Assembly (NCBI GenBank): GCA_963854735.1 | Contig: OY978097.1 | Span: forward strand, 2,790,001-2,854,000 | Reading direction: 5' to 3' | Source of the DNA: Marvania coccoides | Taxonomy: Eukaryota; Chlorophyta; Trebouxiophyceae; Chlorellales; Chlorellaceae | Length of the DNA: 64,000 nt | In this document: one piece after another, positions 53,132 to 63,413 of the stretch | Layout of the letters: each line of letters starts with the position of its first letter | Position numbering within the stretch: position 1 is the first letter of the stretch | Notes under the pieces: model-generated | The model's input: only the letters and a program-made list of their open reading frames with translations | Told to the model about the DNA's origin: nothing | Databases searched by the model: none | Made by a program: the position numbers and the translations under genes

Positions 53132-55551
53132 TTAAAGCTGAAGCGGCGGCAGCACACGTCCAATGCGGGGGGCGCTGGGGCGGCGGCGGAAGGGGCTCCC
53201 GCACGGCGCTTTGGCGCCTTGAGGCAGCTGCACGGTAGCTACCATCCCCTCAGGGAGCTTGTCCTTGACGTCATCATCGCCGCCCAGGCCGGTGCAACAC
53301 GTGAGATTCAAATCTGCGAGGCATTCCAAGCTGGAAAGCGTGGGCAACCCTGCCAGAGTGAGATTTTGGGCCCCGTCCAAATTGAGGCTCGTCAACTGCC
53401 ATAACGCAGTGCCGATGGTGTGCAGAGTGTCATCGGTCACGGCGTCGCCGCACCGCGCCAGGTCCAGGCTTCGCAACATGCGCAGCATGGGCACAGCAGC
53501 GGCAACGCTTTCTACTCCAAGCGCCCCTCCCCCCGACAGCTTCAATGACGTCAAGCCAGGGAACGCGGCGCCCAGCTTCTCTGCGGTGCCTCTTGCCAGA
53601 GCGCTGGGGCAGTCAGAGATGTCCAGCTCCCGCAGGGGAGGACAGGTGGAGGCTGCCGCTGCTGCCACCGCAAGCAGGCCAGCGATGGTTACGCCCCTGC
53701 CACTCCGCGCCAAGCGCAGCGTCTTCAGGTTAGAAAGCCCTGAATTCGCGAGCTGATCCAGGCCAGCGTCGGTAATTCCAGTGCCGCTGAGGTCCAGCAG
53801 CTCCAGGATGGCAGCAGAAGCAACCAAGCCGTCTGCCGCCGCATCGCCCACCCGATTGCCACCCAAATTAGCCTCCTTCAGACCCTTCAGCCACTCCAGG
53901 TGGCGCAGGTGCTGGGGGGTGAGGCCGCAGTCGGCCAGTCGCAGCGTGTGCAGCGCAGTCAGCGCCCCCAGCGCCAAGGCAAATTCCTCAGGCCCTGGAG
54001 CTGCCAGGTTGGTAGAAACGTCTGCCACGGCGGCACGGTAGGGCGCTGGACCTGGCATGAACACGCCAGAAGACCACAGCCGGCCAGAAGCACCCATACC
54101 AACCCCCCGCCCACCGATGAGCCCTCCTCTGGGTGACAGCTCGCAGGAAGAAAGATCCAGAGCCTCCAACCGCGGGGCTGCGCGCATGAAGGCAACTGCC
54201 GCCTCCAGTGGCATGCCGGTGTGCGCGGCGTTCAGCGCCTTGAGCTGTTTCATGCTGCGGGCCGACTCAACGAGGTCTTGAATTTGGCGCTGGGGGAGGC
54301 GGGAGAAGGGCGGGCGAGCGGGGGAGGCCTGCGCGGTCAGAGGGGCACTGATGTCGAGCTCCACCAGGTCAGAGCCGCATGTAGCTGCCAAAATTTTCAG
54401 TTTTGTGGCACTAAGCTGCGACCCTGCGAGGTTGAGGCGTCGCAGCCGAGGCCACCGCCACAGCGCCGCCGCGGCGTGGTCTGGAATGGCCGTTTCATGC
54501 AGTAAATCAGGCGTCCGAGCCAAACTGAGGTCCTGCAGGCTGCTGAACCGCCCCACAGCCGCCCAAGCTCCTTCCCTGAGCCCGCTGCATCTCTCCAGGT
54601 CCAAAATTTCAATAGTTTGGCCTGCTGGCCCCGCAGCGAGGTCCTCCAGGCCAATTTCGGTGAGGTTATGCGCGTCCCGCAGGCCCAGACCCTTCAGATG
54701 AGGCAGCTGGCCCAGTGCAGCGGCCGTGGCGTCGCAGGCTGCGTTGCCGCCAACGTCAAGCAGCTCCAGAGTAAAGATCGCCGCCAACGCGCGCCCCAGG
54801 TGAGGGTTCATGTGCAGCGCCAGCGCGCAGTCGGCAAGGTCCAGGCGGCGAAGAGTTTGCAGCTGCGGGGCTGCGGCTGCCATTCCGCCTAAAAACTCGC
54901 CGCGAAGAAACGCGCAACCTCGCAGGCTGAGGGACTCCAACGCCAAATTGGGTAAAACTTCATCCAGATGTGCGTCCTCAATCGTGGTCAGGTCTAGGCA
55001 GAGGTGGGTTAGGTGGGAGAGGTCTGCAAGCGGGGCTAGTGCCTTGATGCGGTACGCGCCGGTCAGGTCGATGTGCGAGACGCGATGGGCGGCAGCGCAC
55101 ACTGCGGCAAGCTCCTGGTCGTCGGCTGCCGGGCCGTGGCCTCGTGCGTGCAAGTCAACGCTGGCAACGTCGGAAAACAGATAGTAGTGCCACGGCAGGC
55201 CCTGTGATTTATATTAAGATGAGGAGATTGAATTTGAGAGAACAGGCGACGGTGCATTTAATCCTGGAAAGATCGAGTAGAGACAAAAACCCTCACCAGA
55301 GGGGTCAAAGCGGTGTTTAATGAAGCAACGCCACAACGCCAGTGCCTGCAGGTCTGCCGCATCGCGGAGGCGCTATCTTCGGAGGATGCCAGGCATGTTG
55401 CAATCTGAAAGTAAAATGCGGGGCGTTAAGGGGTGAAATCTGAAGCCAGTCATCTCCGGATCTTGATTTTTGTGTCGCCCACCTGCTGAAGAACCGGCAA
55501 GGGAAGGCTGGCCCAGTCCAAATGATGCTTCAAGGTTGTTAAGCCGTCCAT
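53132..55551 (-). CDS. F-box and leucine-rich-repeat protein, 748 aa
   Basis: Three exons (55551-55483, 55404-55297, 55201-53132), all phase 0. Exons 1-2 encode an F-box: LDWASLPLPVLQQIATCLAS, then SAMRQTCRHWRCGVASL and LPWHYYLFSDVASVDL. About 20 LRRs fill the rest, with the RNase-inhibitor/cysteine-containing style LxxLxLxxCxxLTDxxL (DLSHLTHLCLDLTTIEDAHL, LRRLDLADCALALHMNP, AILELLDLSGTGITDAGLDQ, LTSLNLDGAQNLTLAGLP, LADLNLTCCTGLGGDDD). Such proteins are substrate receptors of SCF ubiquitin ligases. The large exon begins GGCCTGCCG at 55201 and lacks its own ATG, so the two small exons are needed. A few LRRs are separated by a longer Gly-rich insert near residue 380. The target protein is unknown. 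Confidence 0.88.
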
Positions 55552-55849
55552 TCGTCTGGGTCGCAGGGCAGCGGAAGCTCGAGGTTGGGGGAGTAGTCAA
55601 AATCTTCCAGATTTACAAAATAATTCATGTTTTGCGTCGACCAGGCTCAGACATAATTGTTCTTGATGCCGAATTATTCTTTTTGAGTTGTCCGGGCCTC
55701 CGACCTCCGGCTGAGAAAAAAAAAACCTTGTTAAAATTCAAATTGCATTTTTCTGCTTTTTATACCCACCCGGGGTGCATCACAATGCCAACCTTGTTAC
55801 AGCAGTACACACAGGCTATAAATAGACCAGAGGGTTACTTCAGTCGCTG

Positions 55850-57569
55850 TTACTGCTTTCCGCAGATGTTTGACTTCAGCTCTTCATCGTCGGAATAAAG
55901 GTCGCAGGCATCCTCCAGGAGCTGCACAATGTTGGGCTTGTCGAGATACGCCTTGTTATTTCCAAAACGACTGGCGCCAACAACCTGCATGCCATGGCCA
56001 TGCCAGCGCACTCTCAAACACCATGTTTCTTCTTATTGCCGGCAAGGAAACGATGAACCAGCTCCCCATCTCACCTGTTCGCTGGTGGCATTCCTCGCCC
56101 AGGAGCTCACGCCCACCACAACGTTGCCCAAATCGTCGGTGGCGTCCGACTCGGAGGGGCTCGCGTTCCGCCACCCAAAATTGACAATCCATGGTGCGCC
56201 CGAAAACCCGCCTCTTTGCGCTGACCCCGCTTGCATTTGATTAAATTCCTTGGTGATTGCCAAGCTATCCGTCCTTATCATTCCCAGTCCGCCATCGACA
56301 TTCTTAGCGTACCCCAGACTGGTAATTTGAGCGGCAGAAGCGCCCTGGTAGAAACTGGAGGAAAAGCTGTAGCCATTCCACCTGCATGTGCATTTAAAAA
56401 CGCGTAAATTACGATCAGACTTCAAGCTATTTATTCACATTAACCAAAAACTCTCAAAGTAGCATAGTATGGCGTTCCTACCCGTATGAGTACCACCCAA
56501 CCTCATCACCAGCATACCGGCCGTTGCTGTTGGGAAATAGCGTCAGCACCGCCAGGTCGTTTTCGCACACTTTGCCCGCAGTGTTAGGGTCGCAGGCATC
56601 CTTTCCGTTGACCCAAACGCTGGGCACAGTAAAGACCCGGACCGACCAAGACCCATACGGGGCAGAGTTGTCAAAAAAAGCGGGCTGGAAGAGAGCAGAT
56701 GAGGGGAAATTGCTGCTTCCATACGGCCTGCATGCGTCAGGAGAGGGAGCCAAAGGTGAGTGAGCAACACTGAATTCGGAAAGGAATGACAAAAACGGGG
56801 AAACCCCTCACGCACATAATGCAGCTGGCGGCAGTTACCAGCACCCCAGGCCTGATAAGAGACGCGCTGCAAAAGAAGGCGCCGTCGGTGCGGTTGACAT
56901 TCAGTCTGCCAGTGGCCCTCCACGGATATTCTTGCGTTGGCGACGGTGACGTGGCAGTAGAGAATGAGTAGGCTGCGCGGGTGGTGAAGGGGTAGTAACT
57001 GGTTCCAAAAGCAAGAGAATTTGCTGACTCTGTTGCCTCTACTCGAGGTGCAGCAGTAACAACATCTGGCACGCGCATATTTTGAGGGCTGGAGGCTGCG
57101 CCAGCAGACCCCGTACCAGCACGCTGCAGCCCAGACGCCTCCCTGACAGTGGACAAGTCCTGGGTGGGCGTGAAAGGCGCGGGATTGACCGGGGCTGGGA
57201 GCGCTGCTGCGGAGATGGCGTCAGCTGCTGCGGCGGTGCTCGCGGCTGCTGGCAATGCCATCACGCGATAAACCTCGCTTTTTGATGACGAGACATCTGC
57301 TGTTAATTCAGCGCAACCTGAAGCTGCCGATGACGAGTTATTGCCAGCAGCAGCAAGGCGGCGGCGGGACAGCAGGGGCGCGGCAAAAGCGGTTGGCAGC
57401 GCTGCAGGCAATGATAAGGTTGCGTATGATTAGTTTTGCGAGCTTGTATGCCATTATAGTAAGGTCTAGGTTAACGTTTAAGTTGAAATGTTGGAAAAAA
57501 CTCACTTTGCAGCAGACCGCCGAGGTCTAGAATGGCCATCAGCACAAAGAGAGGCAAGCGAGAGCCCAT
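55850..57569 (-). CDS. secreted trypsin-like (S1) family protein lacking the catalytic His
   Basis: Five exons (57569-57506, 57401-56816, 56727-56482, 56381-56075, 55984-55850) join exactly to give 445 aa. The N-terminus MGSRLPLFVLMAILDLGGLL is a signal peptide, followed by an Ala/Ser/Pro-rich propeptide-like region. The protease-like domain shows GAFFCSASLIRPGVLVTAASC, where S1 peptidases have TAAHC, so His is replaced by Ser. The Asp region ENDLAVLTLF and the Ser region RGGFSGAPWIVNFGWR (usually GDSGGP) remain. It may be a pseudoprotease, or the His may come from elsewhere. The C-terminus (VVGASRFGNNKAYLDKPNIV) completes the domain. Located downstream of the PIN gene on the same strand. Confidence 0.75.
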
Positions 57570-57682
57570 GGCGATGCAGAAGGCGTCACAATAAAAATAC
57601 AATGAAAAATACGAGATTCAAGGGAAGCTGAGTTCTTTCTTTCTTTAAGTATGCGAGATTTCTTTTTATTTCTAGACACTTT

Positions 57683-60568
57683 TTATCCCCGCCACTTGAG
57701 AACTCGGCTCGCTGTCTGCACCGACCGCAGCCTCGCCTCCCATTCCTTGAGCCGCCGCTGCACGTCTTCAACCCCCAGCGCCTCTTCTCCTGTCGCCTGC
57801 GATGCCAGAGCCTCTCGGGCCGCCACAATCTTTTCGCTCGCTGGAAGAGATTCGTCCCCCATAACTGCCAGCACAATGCTCTCCTTCTTCCGGGATTCAA
57901 CCAGGGCACCAACGGCAGCCTGAAGAGCAGACAAAACAACACAGTGAACACACACACACACACCTTCACACACAATAAGAACAAACATTTCGTTACCTTC
58001 AAGCACGCCACTGCCCCGTCAAACTCCGTCTGCAGGCTCCTGGCAGCTACCTGACCCAGCCCTGTGAGCGCTGAGTCCCGCAGGGCAGCACGCACAGCAG
58101 ACGCCGTCAACGGCTGCCCAGCTTTGACCCCAGAGGTGAGTTCTTTCTTTTTAGCAGCCAGCTCCGTCATCAGTACAGCAGGCAGCCCGTGCGCCCTCGC
58201 CAGCCTCGCCTGACCGTTGTCTGAAGTTAACAACACCACAGGCATGAGCGACGAAAACGAAGAAGAGCAGGCGGCCATCGCCGCCATGCACTCTTGCTGA
58301 AAGAACAGCGCCACCTCCACTATTCTGTGGTCTGTGCGCTGGCCCTTGGACGCCACATCAACGCCTCGAGAACCCGCCACCTCCGCGCTGTGCTCAATCA
58401 CCAGCCCCTCCCCCTCATGCGCCGACAGCACCGACAAAAAATCCGCGCCTGCAGGCCCCATTGCATCCAGGCCCCGCCCCATAAAACGCCGCACGGCTGT
58501 TCTGGCTCCAGGCTCTGTTTTCAGCGCGTCTAGCTGCGTGGCCACGCTGGCAGGCACGATCACAAACGACTGCTCTGCCGGCGGCAAGCTGCGCCCAAAC
58601 TGGCCCTTTTCCGCGAGCCCCAGCAGCCACTGCAGCGTAAAAAATGTGGGAGGGGTCATCGAGGCCTCTGCGCCCACCATGGCCAGCAGGGCGCTGGTGT
58701 CTGGCACCAGCAGCAGCGGCCCAACTGACGCGAAAGAGGGCGGAAGAACAGCCGCAGCAACGGGAGTTGCTGCTGCCGCTGCCGCATCTTCCTCGCCAGC
58801 GGCTGCCGGCTGCTTCTGCTGCTTTGGGGGCTTGCTGGTAGGGGCAGCGGCAGCGGCAGTGCGGTAAAGATTTTTGGCGGTCTGCAGCACCGCGGCTTCC
58901 GAAGGCACCTCAAACTGCGAAGAAAGCCAGGGCAGGCGGCAGTGGCACTGCTCCAACACCGGCACCAGCTGATTGCGCTGTTGAGCAGCGCCACCAGAAA
59001 ACAGCGGCTTTCGGGTTTTGCCTGGAGAGACCTCTTTGCTGCTGACAGCGGCAGCAGCGGCTTCTTCCAGGTAGCGCGGCAGGCGCTGCAGCGGCTGGGC
59101 GGCTGCGTCAGGCCTGCAGGGAGAAGGGATGTCGGCAAGCAGGCCACGCTGCGCGTGCTGCGTCTCCAGCACGCCGATCAATCCTGGCATCGAGATTCTG
59201 TTCCACTCCAGACGCAGCCACAGCGGGGAGCTCAGCCGGGAAGCTTCTGTGGGTACCGCCTCCAAAAATAACCGAGCCCCGACCAGCGATATCAAATTGT
59301 GGCTAAGATGGACCTCCGTCAAGGTGGCGGGACACGCCTGCAGCACCCTGGCAGCCGCTGCCGCCCCCTCGTCCCCCAGCCGGTTGCCAAACAGCCACAG
59401 CTTCCGCACCTCAATTGCTCCGGCTGAAACTGCAGCCTCAACCCAGTCTGCCACCAGCGCAGCATCGCCGTCCGTCAGTTCCAGCCCCTCCAGCCGCAGC
59501 GACAGCTGCATGGGTCCCGTTGCAGGGTTTAATAGGGGCCACCACCCCCGGCTCGTTGCTGCAGCATGCGAAGCAGCCCCACCGACAGCACTAGCAGGCT
59601 CAGCAAGCTCGGCAGCAGTGTCTGCTTCCACTTTTGCGTCTTCCACAACCGCAGTCGTCTCTGGCGTGGCAGGCCAAGGGGTCGGCCCAAAGCCCGAAGC
59701 ATCGGATACTGAAGGGGAAGAAAGTAACTGCTGTTGCAGCTGCTGCGATGGGTCAGCCTCCTCAGTCACTCCAATTCTGCTGCCGTTTCCGCTGGACTGC
59801 GGCGTCTGGAGAGTCCTCTCTTCGCTGGTGTCCTCCAAAGCCTCCGTTGAAGGAGAGAAGTGAGGTTCGACGGCGGCAGTTTCGCTCTCTCCGCTAGTAG
59901 TTTCGACGCCGGTTTCGCTGTCCTCCGGTGGCGCGATTGCCAGCGAGTTGAACTGATCTTCAAGCGCCGCCGTTCCGTTTCCTCCTTCTTCTGAAGGCGC
60001 GCTGTGCTGCTTCCCCCGTTTGAATTCCACAAAGGCTGTCAGCCCCCGCAGGAAAGCTGCGAGCTGAAAGCGCTGTCCCTCCGGCGGCCCAACCTGAAGG
60101 AGGGGGGCATTATCATCAGCCCATGGAGGTATTCTCATTAACTCATGGTTGATGTTAATGGCAAAAGCGCGAGAGAAAGGGCAATGATTTCGCTGACTGA
60201 CCTTCCATACATTCTTGTTCTCTTTCTCGTACCGGACAGCCTCCAGACCCGTCCCAAACAGCGCACAGTGGTCACGAGCTCCTTTTGAGTGGAAATTCGA
60301 GGGGAATGGAGACCTGCCCCGACCCCTACTGCCTCTGCCCCGCCGACCACCGCCGCTGCTGGGGGTGGTGGAGTTTCCACTGGGCTGCTGTCCTGGGGGC
60401 GGTACGGCGTTGTAAGATGGGCCCGATCGCCCTCCCTGCGCATTTAGGGCAGAGAAAACAGGCGGGATGAGCCATGATCACCAAGTATTTCGGTTTTGAT
60501 CAATTCACCCCTCCTCCTCGTCCTCCCCTTCCTCGTCTGCCTCTTTCATCGCTTCTACCTCCTCTCAT
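57683..60568 (-). CDS. RGG-rich, LRR and PIN-domain protein
   Basis: Four exons (60568-60509, 60435-60202, 60093-57997, 57919-57683), phases all 0, give 875 aa. Exon 1 and early exon 2 are RGG/RG-rich (MRGGRSDERGRRGRGGRGGG, RRGRGSRGRGRS), likely RNA-binding. After a low-complexity region come RNase-inhibitor-type LRRs (LSLRLEGLELTDGDAAL, VRKLWLFGNRLGDEGAAAAA, LTEVHLSHNLISLVGARLF, LWLRLEWNRISMPGLIGVL). The C-terminal region is a PIN nuclease-like domain: LLVPDTSALLAMVG (first Asp), DHRIVEVALFFQQE, and VVLLTSDNGQARLARAHGLP (last Asp), similar to SWT1-type PIN domains. A helical tail follows. The parts suggest an RNA endonuclease that binds RNA by its N-terminus and a partner through LRRs (inference). 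Head-to-head with SFT2, 113 bp apart. Confidence 0.8.
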
Positions 60569-60681
60569 TTCAAATCTCGGTTAATGTAACGTATTTTTGA
60601 GAGTGATTGGTTATGTGTCGTTTTTGAAAATTTATCCCTGTTTGTTTATTTTGCGAATTTTTAATTTATTTAATAAAATTC
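60569..60681. promoter_or_regulatory. very short bidirectional promoter candidate (PIN protein / SFT2)
   Basis: Only 113 bp separate the ATG codons of two diverging genes. The segment is AT-rich and must carry both 5' UTRs and initiation sites unless one transcript starts inside its neighbour. Confidence 0.5.
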
Positions 60682-61681
60682 ATGAGCAAGATGCAAGCTC
60701 TTACTGGCTGGTTCAAGGGCTCAGCCCCCGACCACGAGCCATCGTCATCGGTGCTTGCCGAGTGGAAGAGCTACGCTGACAATCCAGGCGCGGCATCTTC
60801 TTCCCAGAGCGATAGATTGTTGGCTAGCGCCGAGGAAGGGTCGGCTACAGCGACGATGGGCAAGCTGCTGTCTTCCACTTTTTCCACCGTCGCCTCAGCT
60901 GCCACTGGGGCAGCCTCGTCGGTCAGCAGCGGCGTTCAGAGGTGCGGCGTAGCAGGCTTCGGTGTCTGCAACCCTTCTTTCTAAAAATATTTCTTATTCT
61001 ATTTACAAATTCGCAAATTCACCGCCATAGAACAAGTGTATTTATTGCTTTCTCCCTGCCTGTTTTCCCATGCAGCGTGCCCGGCACCACTCAATGGGTG
61101 TACTTTGCGGCGTTGGCCGGCACTGGGGCGTTGCTCTTGATGCTTGCTTTCTTTATTTTCCTTCCCATGATCATCCTCGTGCCATCCAAGTTTGCCATCA
61201 CGTTCAGCCTGGGCTCAGCGCTCATGCTGGCCTCGCTGGGCGCGCTCAAGGGGTGGCAGCAGATGTTTGGCCAGATGGCCTCCAAGGAGCGACTCCCATT
61301 CACAGCAGGTCAGCAACATTTCATGCGTTATTTATTAAAAATGTATCACGACGTTTTTTTATTAGTACTGGGCTGCATCTTTTCCATTTTTTTTTTAATT
61401 TTATTGATGCCATTTCTTCCCTCGTTCTCACATATATCTCATCTTCACAAATTGCAGCGTATCTGGGCAGTCTCCTGGCCACGCTGTACGCGTCGCTCAT
61501 GCTGCAAAGCTACGTCTTCTCCCTGCTGTGCTGCGTCGCCCAGGTGGTGACACTGGTGTACTATGTCGCGTCTTTCTTCCCGGGTGGGGCTTCGGGCGCG
61601 CAGTACGTGTTTGGAACTGTGGGAAGAGGGACGCTGTCGCTGGGAGGGGCGGTGCTGAGGGGCGTGCTCAGCCGGGGATAG
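60682..61681 (+). CDS. SFT2-like vesicle transport membrane protein
   Basis: Three exons (60682-60941, 61076-61308, 61458-61681) give 238 aa. After a soluble, Ser/Ala-rich first third come four membrane helices typical of SFT2/GOT1: TTQWVYFAALAGTGALLLML, FFIFLPMIILVPSKFAITFS, SLGSALMLASLGALKGWQQM and YVFSLLCCVAQVVTLVYYVA. The strongly conserved LPFTAAYLGSLLATLYASL spans the last splice junction. SFT2 acts in Golgi/endosome membrane fusion with syntaxin-type SNAREs. A Met at 60691 is an alternative start. Confidence 0.9.
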
Positions 61682-62249
61682 AAGGGGGGGGGGGACTGAA
61701 AGACATGGTAGATTTTTTAGGTCTGGAATGGAGTGGTGGTTATTTGTTGGTGTTTTGGGTGCTTTTATTTCACATATTTGATGTTTCATGCTTTGCCATT
61801 GAACTGAAAGAAAAACGCGTATACACGAGGCAAGAAAGGACAGATTGACAGTTACTGTTGAGACACTGGCACCATGGTCCGCCAGCAGCATGCCTCTCTG
61901 TCTCTCCCCCCTTCAGCTGGCATTTCTGCTCTAGCAATTTCCGTCGGCGGAAGAATGACAAAAGGAGAATGATTGAGAGCCGCCGACGCATGCAGCACGC
62001 TCTACTCGAGCGCCATGCTCTTGAATATGCGATGGGTGCCACGGCTGCATTCCCGCTTCCACGGCTGTAAAAAATGCTCCCGAGGCTGCGGTATGCCAAC
62101 TTCCACGCCAAGAAGCGAATATCTTCACCAGCTGCGCCATTCGTTGCAACGCAAGCCTCGCCACACTCGCGCATTTCTGCGCTTGCCCGCTTGAGGAAAG
62201 GGGGGAAAATGTAATTATCCATCTCCTACCGCACAGCTGCACCTCTCTG
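61682..62249. other. intergenic; no gene supported
   Basis: Minus-strand frames around 61770-62242 have moderate hydrophobicity but no consistent motif or splice model. A G9 run directly follows the SFT2 stop. Confidence 0.5.
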
Positions 62250-62639
62250 CTAGGTTCGATGGAGGCCGTGCAGTCGACCCACCGCTGTCTTCTGCTGCGC
62301 CTTGGTGTAGGACACCACTAGCACCCCGCAGGCCAAGTAGTGCAGCGAAACGCCCAGCCGCCGACGCTCAGAAACGGCGAAAAGGTAGTTGTCTTCGGTG
62401 CGGACCACAACCAGGCGCTGTCCGGCGATGTCAAAGTGCGTGGGCGCCTGCGAGAAGGCGGCCAAGAGGTGCTGCGGGGGCGGCGAGCGGGGGTTGTCCG
62501 TGCCGGCGTTGTCCGGCCAAAATTCGGGGGCGAGCGTGCCAAATGCGCATTCCACGCTGCCAGAGTGGCTGATAAGCGCATACCCTGAGATATGGGCCTC
62601 GTTCAGCATGATTTGAAGCTCCTGCAGCGGATCGCTCAT
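62250..62639 (-). CDS. small conserved-looking protein, 129 aa, profilin/roadblock-like fold possible
   Basis: One exon starting MSDPLQELQIMLNEAHISGY. Alternating strands and helices are suggested by ALISHSGSVECAFG, QHLLAAFSQAPTHFDIAGQR, LVVVRTEDNYLFAVSERRRL and GVSLHYLACGVLVVSYTK. An N-terminal helix, a GYALIS strand, a second helix and a self-contained sheet resemble the profilin and roadblock/longin-type folds, but no family signature is certain. An additional 3' exon cannot be excluded, since the last residues (AVGRLHGLHRT) look unconserved. I cannot assign a function. It lies between SFT2 (convergent) and the oxidase gene. Confidence 0.6.
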   Translation of the reverse strand: MSDPLQELQIMLNEAHISGYALISHSGSVECAFGTLAPEFWPDNAGTDNPRSPPPQHLLAAFSQAPTHFDIAGQRLVVVRTEDNYLFAVSERRRLGVSLHYLACGVLVVSYTKAQQKTAVGRLHGLHRT

Positions 62640-63413
62640 CTTTTGAGGTTTTATATATTTATAGGGAAAAAAGACAGAGAGACCGCTATCTGCGGTTATA
62701 TACACACTATACAATAATAAAAACTGCCTGATTTTGTGCGAGCTCGCTGCAAAAGTGATTTATTACATTAATTTTTTTCAAATTCATTTCAGGCTGTTTA
62801 AACTGCAATCAATCACAAATTTGTGATTCCATTTTCCCAGTGCATTTTATCCGACTTTCTGAAACAAAATAATCATCAATAGTCTTAGCCGTTGATTATC
62901 GGCGTGGCGCAGGCTCTGGCAAGTAGTATTTGGAACATCTCATGAATCCCCCACTATCGCTGCCTCTTGACAATCTCCAGAACTGGGTGCTCTGCTTTAC
63001 AGAAGAAAAGGGGAAGAAAAATGCTAGGTATGAGTTCAGACGATAAGTTTGACTATAGTCATATTATCATAGGGAAAAGACATTTAGAAAAAAGAGAAAA
63101 CTAATAAGGAGACTGCGTGCACCACTGCAATGGGCGCCCATGCAACCTATTTGAGCTATGAACATGACGGGAAAGGGAGGCACGGCAATCGTAATAATTT
63201 AGCGAGCAAGGGACGACTAACAGCGAGAGGAAACCGAAAAGAGCAAAAGAGAAACCAAAAAGGTAGTGGGAGGATAGACAGCAGTACGCTCAACAGAAAT
63301 GAAACTTCTAATGACACGTACAAATTGTGATAAATGGAAAGAATTAAATGGTTGTTGAAGATCAAACGAGGACGAAAAGGGGTCTTGGTATCTCATTTCA
63401 GAGAAGGGATCAT
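62640..63413. other. intergenic region, no gene seen
   Basis: 774 bp of AT-rich sequence, purine-rich near 63150-63300. No gene, repeat or RNA recognised. Confidence 0.6.

Noticed and set aside
61770..62242. Extra exons of the small protein gene at 62250-62639
   Set aside because: The frames show no coherent motif and no joining splice sites gave a convincing model.
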